Translations under genes and position numbers: made by a program
Source: Marinobacter sediminicola
Lineage (GTDB): Bacteria; Pseudomonadota; Gammaproteobacteria; Pseudomonadales; Oleiphilaceae
Length of the DNA: 64,000 nt
Assembly: GCF_031157525.1 (NCBI RefSeq)
Contig: NZ_JAVIXR010000003.1
Span: forward strand, 248,001-312,000
Reading direction: 5' to 3'
Shown: positions 1 through 8,339 of the stretch, piece after piece
Layout of the letters: each line of letters begins with the position of its first letter
Numbering within the stretch: the first letter of the stretch is position 1
Notes under the pieces: generated by a model
What the model was told of the DNA's origin: nothing
Databases searched by the model: none
The model's input: only the letters and a program-made list of their open reading frames with translations

Positions 1-155
1 TATTCCTGAGGGATTCCGCTGATATACCCACCAATTGGCCTGTCGCCCCTCTTGACGCGTCATTGAAGTCATGGGGGCGGAGTGCTGCAAAGGTCATAAT
101 CAAAGCCAGCATTCAGAATGACTGACAACAAGAACAGCGGATAACAAGGATTACC

Positions 156-1226
156 ATGCGTGTCTCTGCCTCCAATACACAGGATCTGGGTATGCCGGCC
201 ATTTACCTGCATATACTGGCTGAACTGTTAAAGACCATCGGTCTGGACGAGCGCGACCTGTTGCTCAGGGTTGGATTGGACCCTGTCCGGCTGCAATCAA
301 CAGACGTTCGGGTTAGCCACGCGCAAGCCAACGAGTTCGTCACCCGCGCTATCATCGAAAGCGGCGAACCCGGGCTTGGCATTATGCTGGCCCGTGAGCT
401 GAAGCTACCTTTGCACGGCGCGCTAGGCGTGGCTGTCATGAGCAGCCGCACATTGAAAGACGCGCTGGATTTGATGACTCGTTACCTCACTCTTCGCGCA
501 CCCCATCTGAGTGTCAGCAGCCGCGAGCACGATGGTGCGATGCACTACACTATTCGCTGTGATGGCGACCCGGGGCCGCTTCAGGGGTTCATTGTGGACG
601 CCATGCTGTTTGGCTGCGCCTTCATGGGAGAGCAGCTCGCTGGCACCACTATCGGCGGCGCGGCGATTCTCCGGAAAGGCCCTGAACCCTCGTATTTCCG
701 TCGCTTCAGGCAGTCGATCGTGATGCCGGTAACCTATGGATCCCAGGAAGATGCGCTGGTTATTCCCCATGGCATGCTGTCTGTGCCTATCCGCTTCAGC
801 GACGACCAGCTTGCGGCGTCGTCCCGTGCCCAGTGTGAAGATGCCCTGCAACAACTCACAGAAGATGCAGGCTTTGGATGCCGGGTACGACGGGTAATTG
901 AGACCAGCTATCCCTTCCCCCCAAAGCTGGCGAGAGTGGCGGCCACCCTGTTTGTATCCGAGCGCACATTAAAACGCCGTCTACAGGAAGAGAATGCCAG
1001 TTTTCAGAATTTGGTAGATCAGGTTCGGCTGGAACGTGCCCGGGAACTGCTCACCGGCACCCGCATGAACCTTAACCAGATTGCAGACGTTCTAGGCTAT
1101 GCCGACGCGGCAAACTTTACCCGGGCATTCAAGCGCTGGACGGGAAACAGTCCAAGCCGCTATCGGGATGCAGTGGAAAAGCCAGGCAGAGTGTTTCTAC
1201 ACACCAGCACGCCGGCTCATGCGTAA
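156..1226 (+). CDS. AraC family transcriptional regulator (arabinose-binding-like N-domain plus AraC HTH)
   Basis: A 356-residue predicted DNA-binding regulator. Residues about 15-205 resemble the N-terminal ligand domain of OruR/ArgR-type AraC regulators (pattern GALGVAVMSSRTLKDALDLM). The C-terminal third holds two helix-turn-helix units, the first around VAATLFVSERTLKRRLQE and the second around MNLNQIADVLGYADAANFTR, ending with the usual FKRWTGNSPSRYR. The start at 156 follows AAGGATTACC, a good ribosome binding site. It converges with queE, whose stop lies one base past this gene's stop. No target operon is adjacent in the same direction, so the effector and target are unknown. Family assignment is secure; function is not. 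Confidence 0.9.
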   Translation: MRVSASNTQDLGMPAIYLHILAELLKTIGLDERDLLLRVGLDPVRLQSTDVRVSHAQANEFVTRAIIESGEPGLGIMLARELKLPLHGALGVAVMSSRTLKDALDLMTRYLTLRAPHLSVSSREHDGAMHYTIRCDGDPGPLQGFIVDAMLFGCAFMGEQLAGTTIGGAAILRKGPEPSYFRRFRQSIVMPVTYGSQEDALVIPHGMLSVPIRFSDDQLAASSRAQCEDALQQLTEDAGFGCRVRRVIETSYPFPPKLARVAATLFVSERTLKRRLQEENASFQNLVDQVRLERARELLTGTRMNLNQIADVLGYADAANFTRAFKRWTGNSPSRYRDAVEKPGRVFLHTSTPAHA

Positions 1227-1227
1227 A

Positions 1228-1884
1228 TCAGTCAATACCGATGATTTTGTGCATTTGTAGCGTCAGACGCCAGCGGGGGTTAGCGAGGCAATAATCCGTC
1301 GCTTTGCGGGTGTTGCTCTGTTTGACCGGGTCCGTGCTGCCGTCAGGTGCCGATGACGAGGCCATAGGCGACAGGAAGAAATGCCGGGCGTTGAAGTGAA
1401 CAAACCGTTCCGGCATGGCTTTAGGCTGAGGGTACACCAGCTTCAGTTCATCACAGGCTTCAATCACCACCGGCGCATCTGCCTTGGGGCTCACACACAA
1501 CCAGTCAATCCCGGCCGGTGCAGGCAAGGTACCGTTGGTTTCCACACCCACTTCAAAACCCGCCTGGTGAAAGGCCTCTATCAGCGTTTCGTCCAACTGC
1601 AACAAAGGCTCTCCACCCGTACACACCACGTAAGGCTTACCGGGAGCGTCTGGCCACAAGCTGCGTATGTGATCCGCCAACGCCTCTGCCGTTTCGAACG
1701 CGCCCCCATTCTGGCCATCAGTGCCTACAAAGTCCGTATCGCAGAAATTACACACGGCTGCCGCACGGTCCTTTTCCCGGCCTGTCCACAGGTTGCACTT
1801 GCTGAAACGACAGAACACCGCAGCGCGACCGGCTTGGGCGCCCTCGCCCTGCAAGGTGTAGAAGGCTTCTTTTACTTTGTACAT
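1228..1884 (-). CDS. queE: 7-carboxy-7-deazaguanine synthase QueE
   Basis: Radical SAM enzyme that converts 6-carboxytetrahydropterin to 7-carboxy-7-deazaguanine in preQ0/queuosine synthesis. The N-terminus has the substrate loop FYTLQGEGAQAGRAAVFCRF. The cluster-binding cysteines have the extended spacing C-x14-C-x2-C (FSKCNLWTG ... CNFCDTDF) of one QueE subtype rather than the canonical C-x3-C-x2-C. The CTGGEPLLQ motif follows at about residue 90. At 218 residues it is normal for the family. The ATG at 1884 overlaps the stop of queC by one base, so the two genes are translationally coupled in one leftward operon. Confidence 0.95.
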   Translation of the reverse strand: MYKVKEAFYTLQGEGAQAGRAAVFCRFSKCNLWTGREKDRAAAVCNFCDTDFVGTDGQNGGAFETAEALADHIRSLWPDAPGKPYVVCTGGEPLLQLDETLIEAFHQAGFEVGVETNGTLPAPAGIDWLCVSPKADAPVVIEACDELKLVYPQPKAMPERFVHFNARHFFLSPMASSSAPDGSTDPVKQSNTRKATDYCLANPRWRLTLQMHKIIGID

Positions 1885-2549
1885 CAGCGACCTGCCTCGT
1901 AGGCCAAGGGGTCTGCAAGGCCATTCTCTGAAAATGCTTCAAGCCGCTCTACGCAGGATCCACAAAGCCCGCAGGCCTTTTCCCGCCCGTTATAACAGGT
2001 CCAGGTGTGAGCATAATCGAGCCCCAGCTTCAGGCCTTCAGCCAGAATATCGCCCTTGGTCATGTGCATGAAAGGTGCCTCAATGCCCACGGGTTCATAG
2101 TTGGCAACCCGACATACGGCGTCCATCTTTTCGACAAACTCGGGCCGACAGTCAGGGTAAATCGCATGATCCCCGCCATGGGCGCCGTACCAAACTGCAC
2201 CGGCATTCACCGTCACTGCATAGCCTGTGGCCAGCGAAAGCAGAATCATATTTCGGTTAGGCACCACGGTGGCTTTCATGTTTTCTTCGTCGTAATCGCC
2301 TTCGGGTATGTCGCTATCAGAAGTTAGCGCAGAGCCCGACATAACCTCACTCATGGCGCGAATATCTATAACCTTGTGAGGTATATCGAGGGCAGTGCAC
2401 ACCGACCGCGCAACATCCAGTTCACGCACATGGCGCTGGCCGTAGTTGAACGATAATGCATGAACCTTCAGCCCCTGCGCGCGCGCGCGATGCAGCAGAG
2501 TAAAAGAATCCATGCCTCCAGAATAAATAACAACCACGGTGTCAGTCAT
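1884..2549 (-). CDS. queC: 7-cyano-7-deazaguanine synthase QueC
   Basis: ATP-dependent enzyme that converts 7-carboxy-7-deazaguanine to preQ0, the step after QueE. The N-terminal PP-loop reads YSGGMDSF, and the C-terminal zinc site is the cysteine cluster [16 protein letters not shown] place the start at the ATG at 2549, which has GGAG five bases upstream, rather than at an in-frame TTG at 2564. The protein is 221 residues, the usual length. It is first in the queC-queE pair. The upstream region (2550-2680) shows no riboswitch that I can recognise. Confidence 0.95.
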   Translation of the reverse strand: MTDTVVVIYSGGMDSFTLLHRARAQGLKVHALSFNYGQRHVRELDVARSVCTALDIPHKVIDIRAMSEVMSGSALTSDSDIPEGDYDEENMKATVVPNRNMILLSLATGYAVTVNAGAVWYGAHGGDHAIYPDCRPEFVEKMDAVCRVANYEPVGIEAPFMHMTKGDILAEGLKLGLDYAHTWTCYNGREKACGLCGSCVERLEAFSENGLADPLAYEAGR

Positions 2550-2638
2550 GCAGGCTCCAGGCAAGCGGATAAAGGGTTCTGTAAAGACCGGGTAATCACG
2601 GGGCGGTATTGTAGCAGTGCAAAGCCAGGAAGGGTTTA

Positions 2639-2657
2639 CGCCCGTATAAAACGGGCG
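2639..2657 (-). terminator. Short GC hairpin downstream of the small membrane protein gene
   Basis: CGCCCGT and ACGGGCG form a perfect 7-bp stem around a 5-base loop, about 24 bases past the stop of the leftward gene at 2681. No T-run follows on either strand, so intrinsic termination is only a possibility. Confidence 0.3.
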
Positions 2658-2680
2658 AAGGTTCCAAGACCTGATATACG

Positions 2681-2920
2681 TTAGTGCTTGAGTGCACTCA
2701 TTCTGAGGGCGATCACTTCGAGACCACCTCTCAGGGTGGATAGCGTCCAGTATGTCACCAGCGCCATCAATCCTGCACCGATTACGGTGAAGGCCAAATC
2801 GTCACCGACGACTCGTTCTTTTGCCAACACCATATACATAGCCAGTGCGGCAATTAAAAGGATTTCTACGACAAAATGGAAACGGAACTTGTTACGGGCA
2901 GATCCGGATTCGTCGGACAT
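2681..2920 (-). CDS. Small two-helix membrane protein of unknown function
   Basis: Predicted 79-residue protein starting at the ATG at 2920 ([11 protein letters not shown]). It has a short charged N-terminus and two hydrophobic segments: about residues 14-33 ([16 protein letters not shown]) and 42-65 ([19 protein letters not shown]). The frame extends upstream to 2989, but that extension has no ribosome binding site and low-complexity charged sequence. I do not recognise the family. It lies between queC and a non-coding stretch, in the same direction as queC-queE, but 130 bases separate it from queC. Confidence 0.6.
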   Translation of the reverse strand: MSDESGSARNKFRFHFVVEILLIAALAMYMVLAKERVVGDDLAFTVIGAGLMALVTYWTLSTLRGGLEVIALRMSALKH

Positions 2921-3297
2921 TTTCTTAGGTTTCAACCTCTGGGTTTCTATCAGTATGGGTGATTGGTTAGTGTACGAATTATCCCCCAACGCAACCCGGA
3001 TATCTGTACGAGTTAGTGGCTACGGACTTTCCACTACCGAAAGACACGCGCTCCTTACCAACGTCTGTAGGGGTTTGCCGCAGATCCCAAGCTATTGCAA
3101 ACGCCGGCCTAACGGATACACTACCGGATCAAATACACCAGAAATGCCGACTATGATCCGAATGATTCCACAGCTCTTGATAAACGCCGCAGCAGTCTGC
3201 CGTAAAGGCCACTGCGTGCGTGTGATGGTAGAAATTATCTAACGGCTTTCGGTCAGTTCCCGGGAGCCTTTCAAGCGACCGGGTCAGCGTCTCCAGC
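2921..3297. other. Intergenic region without a convincing gene
   Basis: About 380 bases. An open frame on the plus strand (2688-3242) runs antisense through the membrane protein gene into this region, but it has no ribosome binding site and an amino acid make-up unlike a real protein. The right-hand part must hold the promoter of the 90-residue protein at 3363. No clear -35/-10 pair was found. Confidence 0.5.
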
Positions 3298-3335
3298 AAA
3301 CCCCGGTTGCCCTCGGCTCCGGGGTTTTGTTTTTG
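3298..3335 (+). terminator. Intrinsic-terminator-like hairpin in the leader of the 90-residue protein
   Basis: AAACCCCGG (3298-3306) pairs with CCGGGGTTT (3319-3327) across a 12-base loop and is followed by TTTTGTTTTTG, the classical layout of a Rho-independent terminator reading rightward. It ends about 28 bases before an ATG with a strong ribosome binding site. It therefore either ends a short upstream transcript or acts as an attenuator. Confidence 0.65.
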
Positions 3336-3362
3336 CTGTCGAACAACGACAAGGAGATCACC

Positions 3363-3635
3363 ATGAGAAGACAACACATTTCGCGTGCCGCGAACCAGCC
3401 CATGAATAACCGGGCAGGGGCCATTCGTCGACCGGAACAACTGCCGCTGCTTGATGCTATCTGCAAAAAACTGAATCAGCGCGTGAATCTGGATGACGAG
3501 CAGAGGGTACTTGGTGTTTACGAGCGGGGGTGGATCTTTAACGGTGTGCTCGCCACCCTGGGCACTGCGGAAGCCCGCTACGTTCGCGCACTCGCTACGC
3601 GCCACAACTCCTGGATAGCGCGCCAGGTGGCATAA
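3363..3635 (+). CDS. Hypothetical 90-residue basic protein
   Basis: Starts MRRQHISRAANQ, with AAGGAGATCACC immediately upstream, which is the strongest argument that it is translated. It is rich in arginine at both ends, has no membrane segment or signal peptide, and has a central helix-prone part (PLLDAICKKLNQRVNLDDEQ). No family is recognised. A terminator-like hairpin precedes it and a strong bidirectional hairpin follows, so it is probably a monocistronic unit with a regulated leader. It could be a small nucleic-acid-binding protein, but only its basic composition suggests this. Confidence 0.7.
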   Translation: MRRQHISRAANQPMNNRAGAIRRPEQLPLLDAICKKLNQRVNLDDEQRVLGVYERGWIFNGVLATLGTAEARYVRALATRHNSWIARQVA

Positions 3636-3648
3636 CACATCAATAGAA

Positions 3649-3681
3649 GGTCTGAACCGGTCAATGCTGCCGGTTCAGACC
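3649..3681. terminator. Bidirectional terminator hairpin between convergent genes
   Basis: GGTCTGAACCGG and CCGGTTCAGACC form a perfect 12-bp stem with a 9-base loop. On the minus strand the distal arm is made by the last codons and stop of the response regulator gene (...LNRQH stop at 3661), so the hairpin overlaps coding sequence. It separates that gene from the rightward 90-residue gene. Confidence 0.65.
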
Positions 3682-4074
3682 AAGCATAACGGCCGCATCA
3701 GGGCCATGCACTACCGCGTAGTTGTTAACCACATCGAGTATCTTTTCCTGCGAGTAAGGCTTCACCACATAACCATTGGCGCCAGCACTGATTGCCCGCT
3801 GAATACTGTCGATAGAGTCATCCGCTGTAACCAGAACAATATGTTGGCCATCCCGCGCTTTTTTGAACTCTTTCATCAGTTCGTGGCCGTCGCCATCCGG
3901 TAAACCAAGATCCAGAAGGATAATGTTGAACTTACCACCGTCAAACGCTTTGCGCCCCGATGCGACGCTTTCGCAATCCGTTACATCCGTCGCCCCCGCC
4001 TTATAAAGCATATCAACCAGCCGCTCGCGCATTACCGGCTCATCTTCCACAACCAGTACCGTCAGCTTATCCAT
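3661..4074 (-). CDS. CheY-like single-domain response regulator
   Basis: A 137-residue receiver domain with no output domain. The N-terminal acidic pair is in VLVVEDEPVMRERL, the phosphoacceptor aspartate in NIILLDLGLPDGDGHE, the conserved Thr/Ser region in IVLVTADDS and the lysine in VVKPYS. The start at 4074 is chosen because AAAAAGGAGATAACA sits directly upstream; a longer frame to 4176 has no such site. It lies 55 bases downstream of the small membrane protein and hybrid kinase genes and is probably in the same operon. It is therefore a likely phosphorylation partner of the kinase's HPt domain (inference). Confidence 0.88.
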   Translation of the reverse strand: MDKLTVLVVEDEPVMRERLVDMLYKAGATDVTDCESVASGRKAFDGGKFNIILLDLGLPDGDGHELMKEFKKARDGQHIVLVTADDSIDSIQRAISAGANGYVVKPYSQEKILDVVNNYAVVHGPDAAVMLGLNRQH

Positions 4075-4129
4075 TGTTATCTCCTTTTTCGTCGGGCGCA
4101 GGTTGTGCGGGTTTTTCGTATCGCATGGG

Positions 4130-4681
4130 TTACCACGAATCTGTGCCTGTGTGCCGGGGAAGGTCCAGAGGCGCATGTGCAGCTCTGGCCGGGTTGCCCG
4201 GCTCTACGGCTTTCCCGTCGGCGCCAGAACCATAAACATCCTGGCCATCGTCGCGGGTCAAAATATTGCTGATGCCCACCGCCGTAGAATAAAGCGATAT
4301 AGCAAGAATGAGCAGAATCGGCTGCACAAACGCCACGAATCCAGGCACCTCAGCGCCACTTATGATGCTCAGTATAAGGATGATGGCTGGCCCCAGCACT
4401 ACAAACAGTGTCAGAGCGATAAAGAATACAATACGCTCCTTGAAACGGCCAAGATCCCGATTAATCACCAGCCCCAAAACGAACTTCCCTATGGCCAGTC
4501 CGGCAAGAATGGCTGCTGCTATGCTCAGGTCTGCATGCATCAGCATCTCGTAGAGGCGGCCGTCCCATAGACGCTGCATGCCAATAACAAGAAACGGAAA
4601 AAGCACGAACAGTACATCGGCATAGGTGCCGTACATCATGCTCATGGACTGCTGTTCACGGTGGAACTGGCGCTCACTCAT
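4130..4681 (-). CDS. Four-helix membrane protein of unknown function, coupled to a hybrid kinase
   Basis: A 183-residue protein with four hydrophobic segments near residues 20-36, 53-72, 85-108 and 118-140, and a polar tail rich in Gly, Pro and Asp. Its ATG at 4681 overlaps the stop of the hybrid kinase gene as ATGA, so translation is coupled. No enzyme motif is visible and I do not recognise the family. Its position between a DISM-type sensor kinase and a receiver protein suggests an accessory membrane component of that signalling path, but nothing in the sequence proves it. Confidence 0.75.
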   Translation of the reverse strand: MSERQFHREQQSMSMMYGTYADVLFVLFPFLVIGMQRLWDGRLYEMLMHADLSIAAAILAGLAIGKFVLGLVINRDLGRFKERIVFFIALTLFVVLGPAIILILSIISGAEVPGFVAFVQPILLILAISLYSTAVGISNILTRDDGQDVYGSGADGKAVEPGNPARAAHAPLDLPRHTGTDSW

Positions 4682-7600
4682 TGATCTGATCCTGTTTCAT
4701 TCTGGGTTAGTTCACGCTCGATCATCTTATTCAGTTCGGCAAACTCGCTTTGTACCTGGCTCCACACGGGATCAGCTTCCTTTACAAGTGCTTCCACAAT
4801 GCCTGCCTGAACGGTCATTTCGGGGTAGCCCATGGTGCCAGCAGACCCCTTTATTTGATGCGTTTCCGTCTGTAGCACTTCCCGGTCATGGTTTGCCATT
4901 GCCTGCTTCATTCGTTGCTGGCGCGTGACCAGGCCCGACAGAAATCTGGCTACCAGGCGACGCATAGCTTCGTTTTCTGCCTCTATTTCAGCGGGGCCGG
5001 AATCCAGAAAGCGCCCCAGCAGTGCTTGCAATCGATGTTCGTCAATCGGCTTCTCCAGCACTCCGTCGCAGCCTGCCTCACGCAGTGCATCGGTTTCTTG
5101 CTGATCGCCCGCAGTGAACGCAATAATCGGGCGCCGAAAACCTGCCTGCCTAAGCAGTTGGGTTGCCTCAACTCCATCCATTTCTGGCATGTGCCTGTCC
5201 ATAAGCACCAGTTGCACTGTATCTGAAAGTGCCTTGCGCACGGCTTCGTCACCTGACGCGACAGACACCACTTCAAGGCCCAGGCGGGTCAGCATTCGCT
5301 CTACCAACTGCCGATTCCCGGCATTATCTTCAGCTACCAGTACTTTGCCGCAATGTTTCTGCAGGGGCACTGCGGAACTACCTGTTTCAACCTCAAGGTA
5401 ACGCGCCAAAATCTCGTAAAAACGCTGCTTGTCGATGGGTTTGGCCAGATGCTCATTGCAGCCCGCCAACCGGTAATCGGCAATATCCTCGGTCATGACA
5501 TTAGCGGTTAACGCAATTACCGGCGTATTCACCCCCGCCTCCCGCAACGCCACGGTAGCATCGCGGCCATTCATCACCGGCATCTGAATGTCCATCAAAA
5601 TCAGATCAAACGGCTCCCGAATGGCCATTTCCAGAGCTTCCGCACCGTTGCCAACGTGCACTATTTCAGCACCCGTACGGCCCACCAGCAAAGACACCAG
5701 ACGCCGATTCACATCGTTATCTTCCGCACAGAGTATACGCCCGGACAGACGCGGTGCCAGAGTCATCGGGATGCTACGGCGGAGCTGACTCAGCTCAGAG
5801 GCATCCCGCAGGAAATGAGCCTGCTCAAGAGAACCGGTGCATATGGATAGCTCGAACTCACTGCCTTCTCCATATGTGCTGCTGACACGGATACTGCCAC
5901 CAAGCATTTCCGCCAGCCTGCGTGAAATGCTCAGGCCAAGGCCCGTGCCGCCATACTGCCGTGAGATCGCAGCGCTGCCTTGGGCAAAGGGGTCGAACAA
6001 CCGGCCTATCTGTTCTGGCTTCATACCAATCCCGGTATCCACAATGCGGGCAACCAGAACCTCCGCTTGGCGCTCGCATCGGATCGCCAGGGAGATCGAT
6101 CCTTTTTCAGTAAACTTAAGCGCATTTCCACACAAATTAATAATAATCTGGCGCAAACGTGTGGGGTCGGTCTGAATTTGCTCAGGCAGCGGGAATTCAC
6201 AAACTACGTTGAAATCCAGCCCTTTTTCCCGAGCCCGGGGCGCAAAAAATGCGCGGATTTCATCCAGAAGCTCGGGCAGGTTTACCGAGATCACATCAAC
6301 ATCCAGTTTGTTGGCGTCGATTTTAGAGTGGTCAAGAATGTCGTTCACCAGTTCCAGCAGGTGGCGACCGCTGCGAACGACGGTCTCCGCGCTGCTGCGT
6401 TTTTCCTGCTCATCAAGATCCGGGTCCATAAGCGTTTCGCCGTAGCCAATAATGGCCGCCAGCGGCGTGCGGATCTCGTGGCTCATATTGGCAAGGAACT
6501 GGCTTTTAGCCTCCGCTGAGTTACGGGCCAGCTCTTTCTCGAGCCGCTCCTGCTCCCGCTCACGTTCAATACGTTGGCGCCGATGACTTTCTGTGGAATC
6601 AACACACGTGCCTTCCAGATGGGTAGGATCGCCTTCGGCATTGTATGCGGTGTGTAGCGAGATTATGGCCCAGCGCTCGTCTCCTGACCGGGTCAGATAG
6701 CGGGCTTCCACGCCTTTTACCGTGCCCCGCGCTTGCAGTTGTTCAACCACCAGCTCACGCAGTCTGTCATCGGCAATACATGCGTCCAATACATCGGGGT
6801 TAGTTTCCAGTAGCTCCCGGCTGCTACTGAAGCCCATCAGGCTCGCCATAGCCGGGTTAGCCGTTACAAACCGGCGATTTATCGACATCTGAAAAACACC
6901 TTCAATGGCGTTATCAAACAGTGACTGGTATCGCTGCAAGTTGGATAGCGCCCGCCGGCTCCAGTTCAGTGCCTGGCCCTGAACCTGTTTTATTCGATCT
7001 GCCAGGGCAAAAGAAAACAGGATTATCTGCGCGGTGAGCCCTATCTGGGGCGCGTAACCGGTGAAAGCATTAAGCGGCAAGTAACCCATTACCGTCAGGG
7101 CGTATACACCAAAGCCCACCAGGGCGAGCGTCCAGGCGAAAAAGTAGGAACGGGCCGCAGGGTTGTAATAGCGCCAGGACAAATAGCTGACCACGATCAA
7201 AATGAGACAGAGCAGCATCGACCCTATAACAATCCATTCCATGGCAATGTGATAGGGAACGAACAGCGACAGCACAAAAGTTAGAAGCACAGAATACAGG
7301 CACATGATCAAAACCCGGTCGAGATCCAAAGATCGGGTGCGGGTTTCGAGTAGTGCCCGGGCCATCAACAGGCCCCAGAACCAGGTCGTCGTAATCTGAA
7401 GGTGCAGGTACTCCTTGTTGAACAACGCGGGGCGGTTGTCCAGGAGCTGAATTCCGTGAACCTGCTCGGTGGCGATAAACACCCCGGCAGACACCAGATA
7501 AAGCACATAGTAGATGTTGCTGCGCTCACGAACGGACACCGCAACAAACAGGTTATAAGCCAGAATGGCAAGCAAACTACCCAGCAGCGCTCCACGGATA

Positions 7601-8211
7601 ATTTCGTCTACCGACACCTTTTCAATGTAGCTGTCGGGGCTCCAGAGGCTGATGGGTAGGCGGAAGGTATTGGTATTGATAATGCGCAGGTACACAGATG
7701 AAACACTACCGGGCTCCAGATCCAGCCGGAACGTGGGGTTGGGCACCGCCAGATCACGCTCTGCCCAGTTATCATGATAGCCGGCCTTGCGCTGATCGAT
7801 GAGCTCTCCGTCGCGCACCATATACAGTACAACTTCATCTACTAGCGGAAGGGCCAGCTCGAGAATCCATTCTTTACTGTTCCGCCTGGTATCAGCATGC
7901 ACGTCAAAGCGAATCCAGTAAGCTGATTCGGTATAGCCAAAGTTCAGCACACCGTTTTCATGCCGGGTAAACCGTTCTGGTTCCATGGCGAGGATGTCTG
8001 ACAAAAGGTAGAGCTGGCCTGCATCCTCCAAATACAGGATACAACCGCCAAAATCGCGGACACTTTCCGTGCCCCTGTCCAGAACAAGCTGGCCGTTACG
8101 GCATTGTTCTTGAGCACTCACCAAGCCCGGCACCATAACTGTGACAAGGCATATCACAACAAGCAGCCACTGCACTGCGTTGCCTGAAGCCGGTTTACAC
8201 CGTTGCTGCAA
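4678..8211 (-). CDS. Hybrid sensor histidine kinase, 7TMR-DISM type (PAS, HisKA, HATPase, two REC, HPt)
   Basis: A 1177-residue membrane sensor with a complete internal phosphorelay. Residues 1-33 are a signal peptide. About 35-190 form a DISM extracytoplasmic sensory domain (FGYTESAYWIRF), about 205-410 seven membrane helices, and about 425-545 a PAS domain. The HisKA domain has His578 in SHEIRTPLAA, and the ATPase domain has DTGIGM and GGTGLGLSIS. Receiver 1 has Asp874 (LILMDIQMP), receiver 2 has Asp1005 (LVLMDRHMP), and the C-terminal HPt has His1118 (HQIKGSAGTMG). All phosphotransfer residues are present. The start is a TTG at 8211 with GGAG eight bases upstream; no ATG precedes the signal peptide. 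DISM domains often bind carbohydrates or related ligands, but the ligand here is unknown. The gene heads an operon with a membrane protein and a CheY-like receiver. Confidence 0.93.
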   Translation of the reverse strand: MQQRCKPASGNAVQWLLVVICLVTVMVPGLVSAQEQCRNGQLVLDRGTESVRDFGGCILYLEDAGQLYLLSDILAMEPERFTRHENGVLNFGYTESAYWIRFDVHADTRRNSKEWILELALPLVDEVVLYMVRDGELIDQRKAGYHDNWAERDLAVPNPTFRLDLEPGSVSSVYLRIINTNTFRLPISLWSPDSYIEKVSVDEIIRGALLGSLLAILAYNLFVAVSVRERSNIYYVLYLVSAGVFIATEQVHGIQLLDNRPALFNKEYLHLQITTTWFWGLLMARALLETRTRSLDLDRVLIMCLYSVLLTFVLSLFVPYHIAMEWIVIGSMLLCLILIVVSYLSWRYYNPAARSYFFAWTLALVGFGVYALTVMGYLPLNAFTGYAPQIGLTAQIILFSFALADRIKQVQGQALNWSRRALSNLQRYQSLFDNAIEGVFQMSINRRFVTANPAMASLMGFSSSRELLETNPDVLDACIADDRLRELVVEQLQARGTVKGVEARYLTRSGDERWAIISLHTAYNAEGDPTHLEGTCVDSTESHRRQRIEREREQERLEKELARNSAEAKSQFLANMSHEIRTPLAAIIGYGETLMDPDLDEQEKRSSAETVVRSGRHLLELVNDILDHSKIDANKLDVDVISVNLPELLDEIRAFFAPRAREKGLDFNVVCEFPLPEQIQTDPTRLRQIIINLCGNALKFTEKGSISLAIRCERQAEVLVARIVDTGIGMKPEQIGRLFDPFAQGSAAISRQYGGTGLGLSISRRLAEMLGGSIRVSSTYGEGSEFELSICTGSLEQAHFLRDASELSQLRRSIPMTLAPRLSGRILCAEDNDVNRRLVSLLVGRTGAEIVHVGNGAEALEMAIREPFDLILMDIQMPVMNGRDATVALREAGVNTPVIALTANVMTEDIADYRLAGCNEHLAKPIDKQRFYEILARYLEVETGSSAVPLQKHCGKVLVAEDNAGNRQLVERMLTRLGLEVVSVASGDEAVRKALSDTVQLVLMDRHMPEMDGVEATQLLRQAGFRRPIIAFTAGDQQETDALREAGCDGVLEKPIDEHRLQALLGRFLDSGPAEIEAENEAMRRLVARFLSGLVTRQQRMKQAMANHDREVLQTETHQIKGSAGTMGYPEMTVQAGIVEALVKEADPVWSQVQSEFAELNKMIERELTQNETGSDQ

Positions 8212-8339
8212 AATGTGATCTCCGCGCGGGCATGAGCCTGTTTTATGGTTTATTGTCAGCAGTCGGATCGGGGCAGACCGCCCCGCGGGTATTTACTTTA
8301 GCCGTTTATGGCTGACTTCGCACCTCAGGGCCTTCTGAA

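Noticed and set aside
1-155. Promoter or end of an upstream gene at the window start
   Set aside because: No frame enters from the left with support, and no clear promoter hexamers were found.
2550-2680. PreQ1 riboswitch upstream of queC
   Set aside because: The leader has only a simple hairpin at 2639-2657 and none of the conserved preQ1 sequence.
2688-3242. Open frame of 184 codons on the plus strand
   Set aside because: It runs antisense through the small membrane protein gene, lacks a ribosome binding site and has no protein-like pattern.
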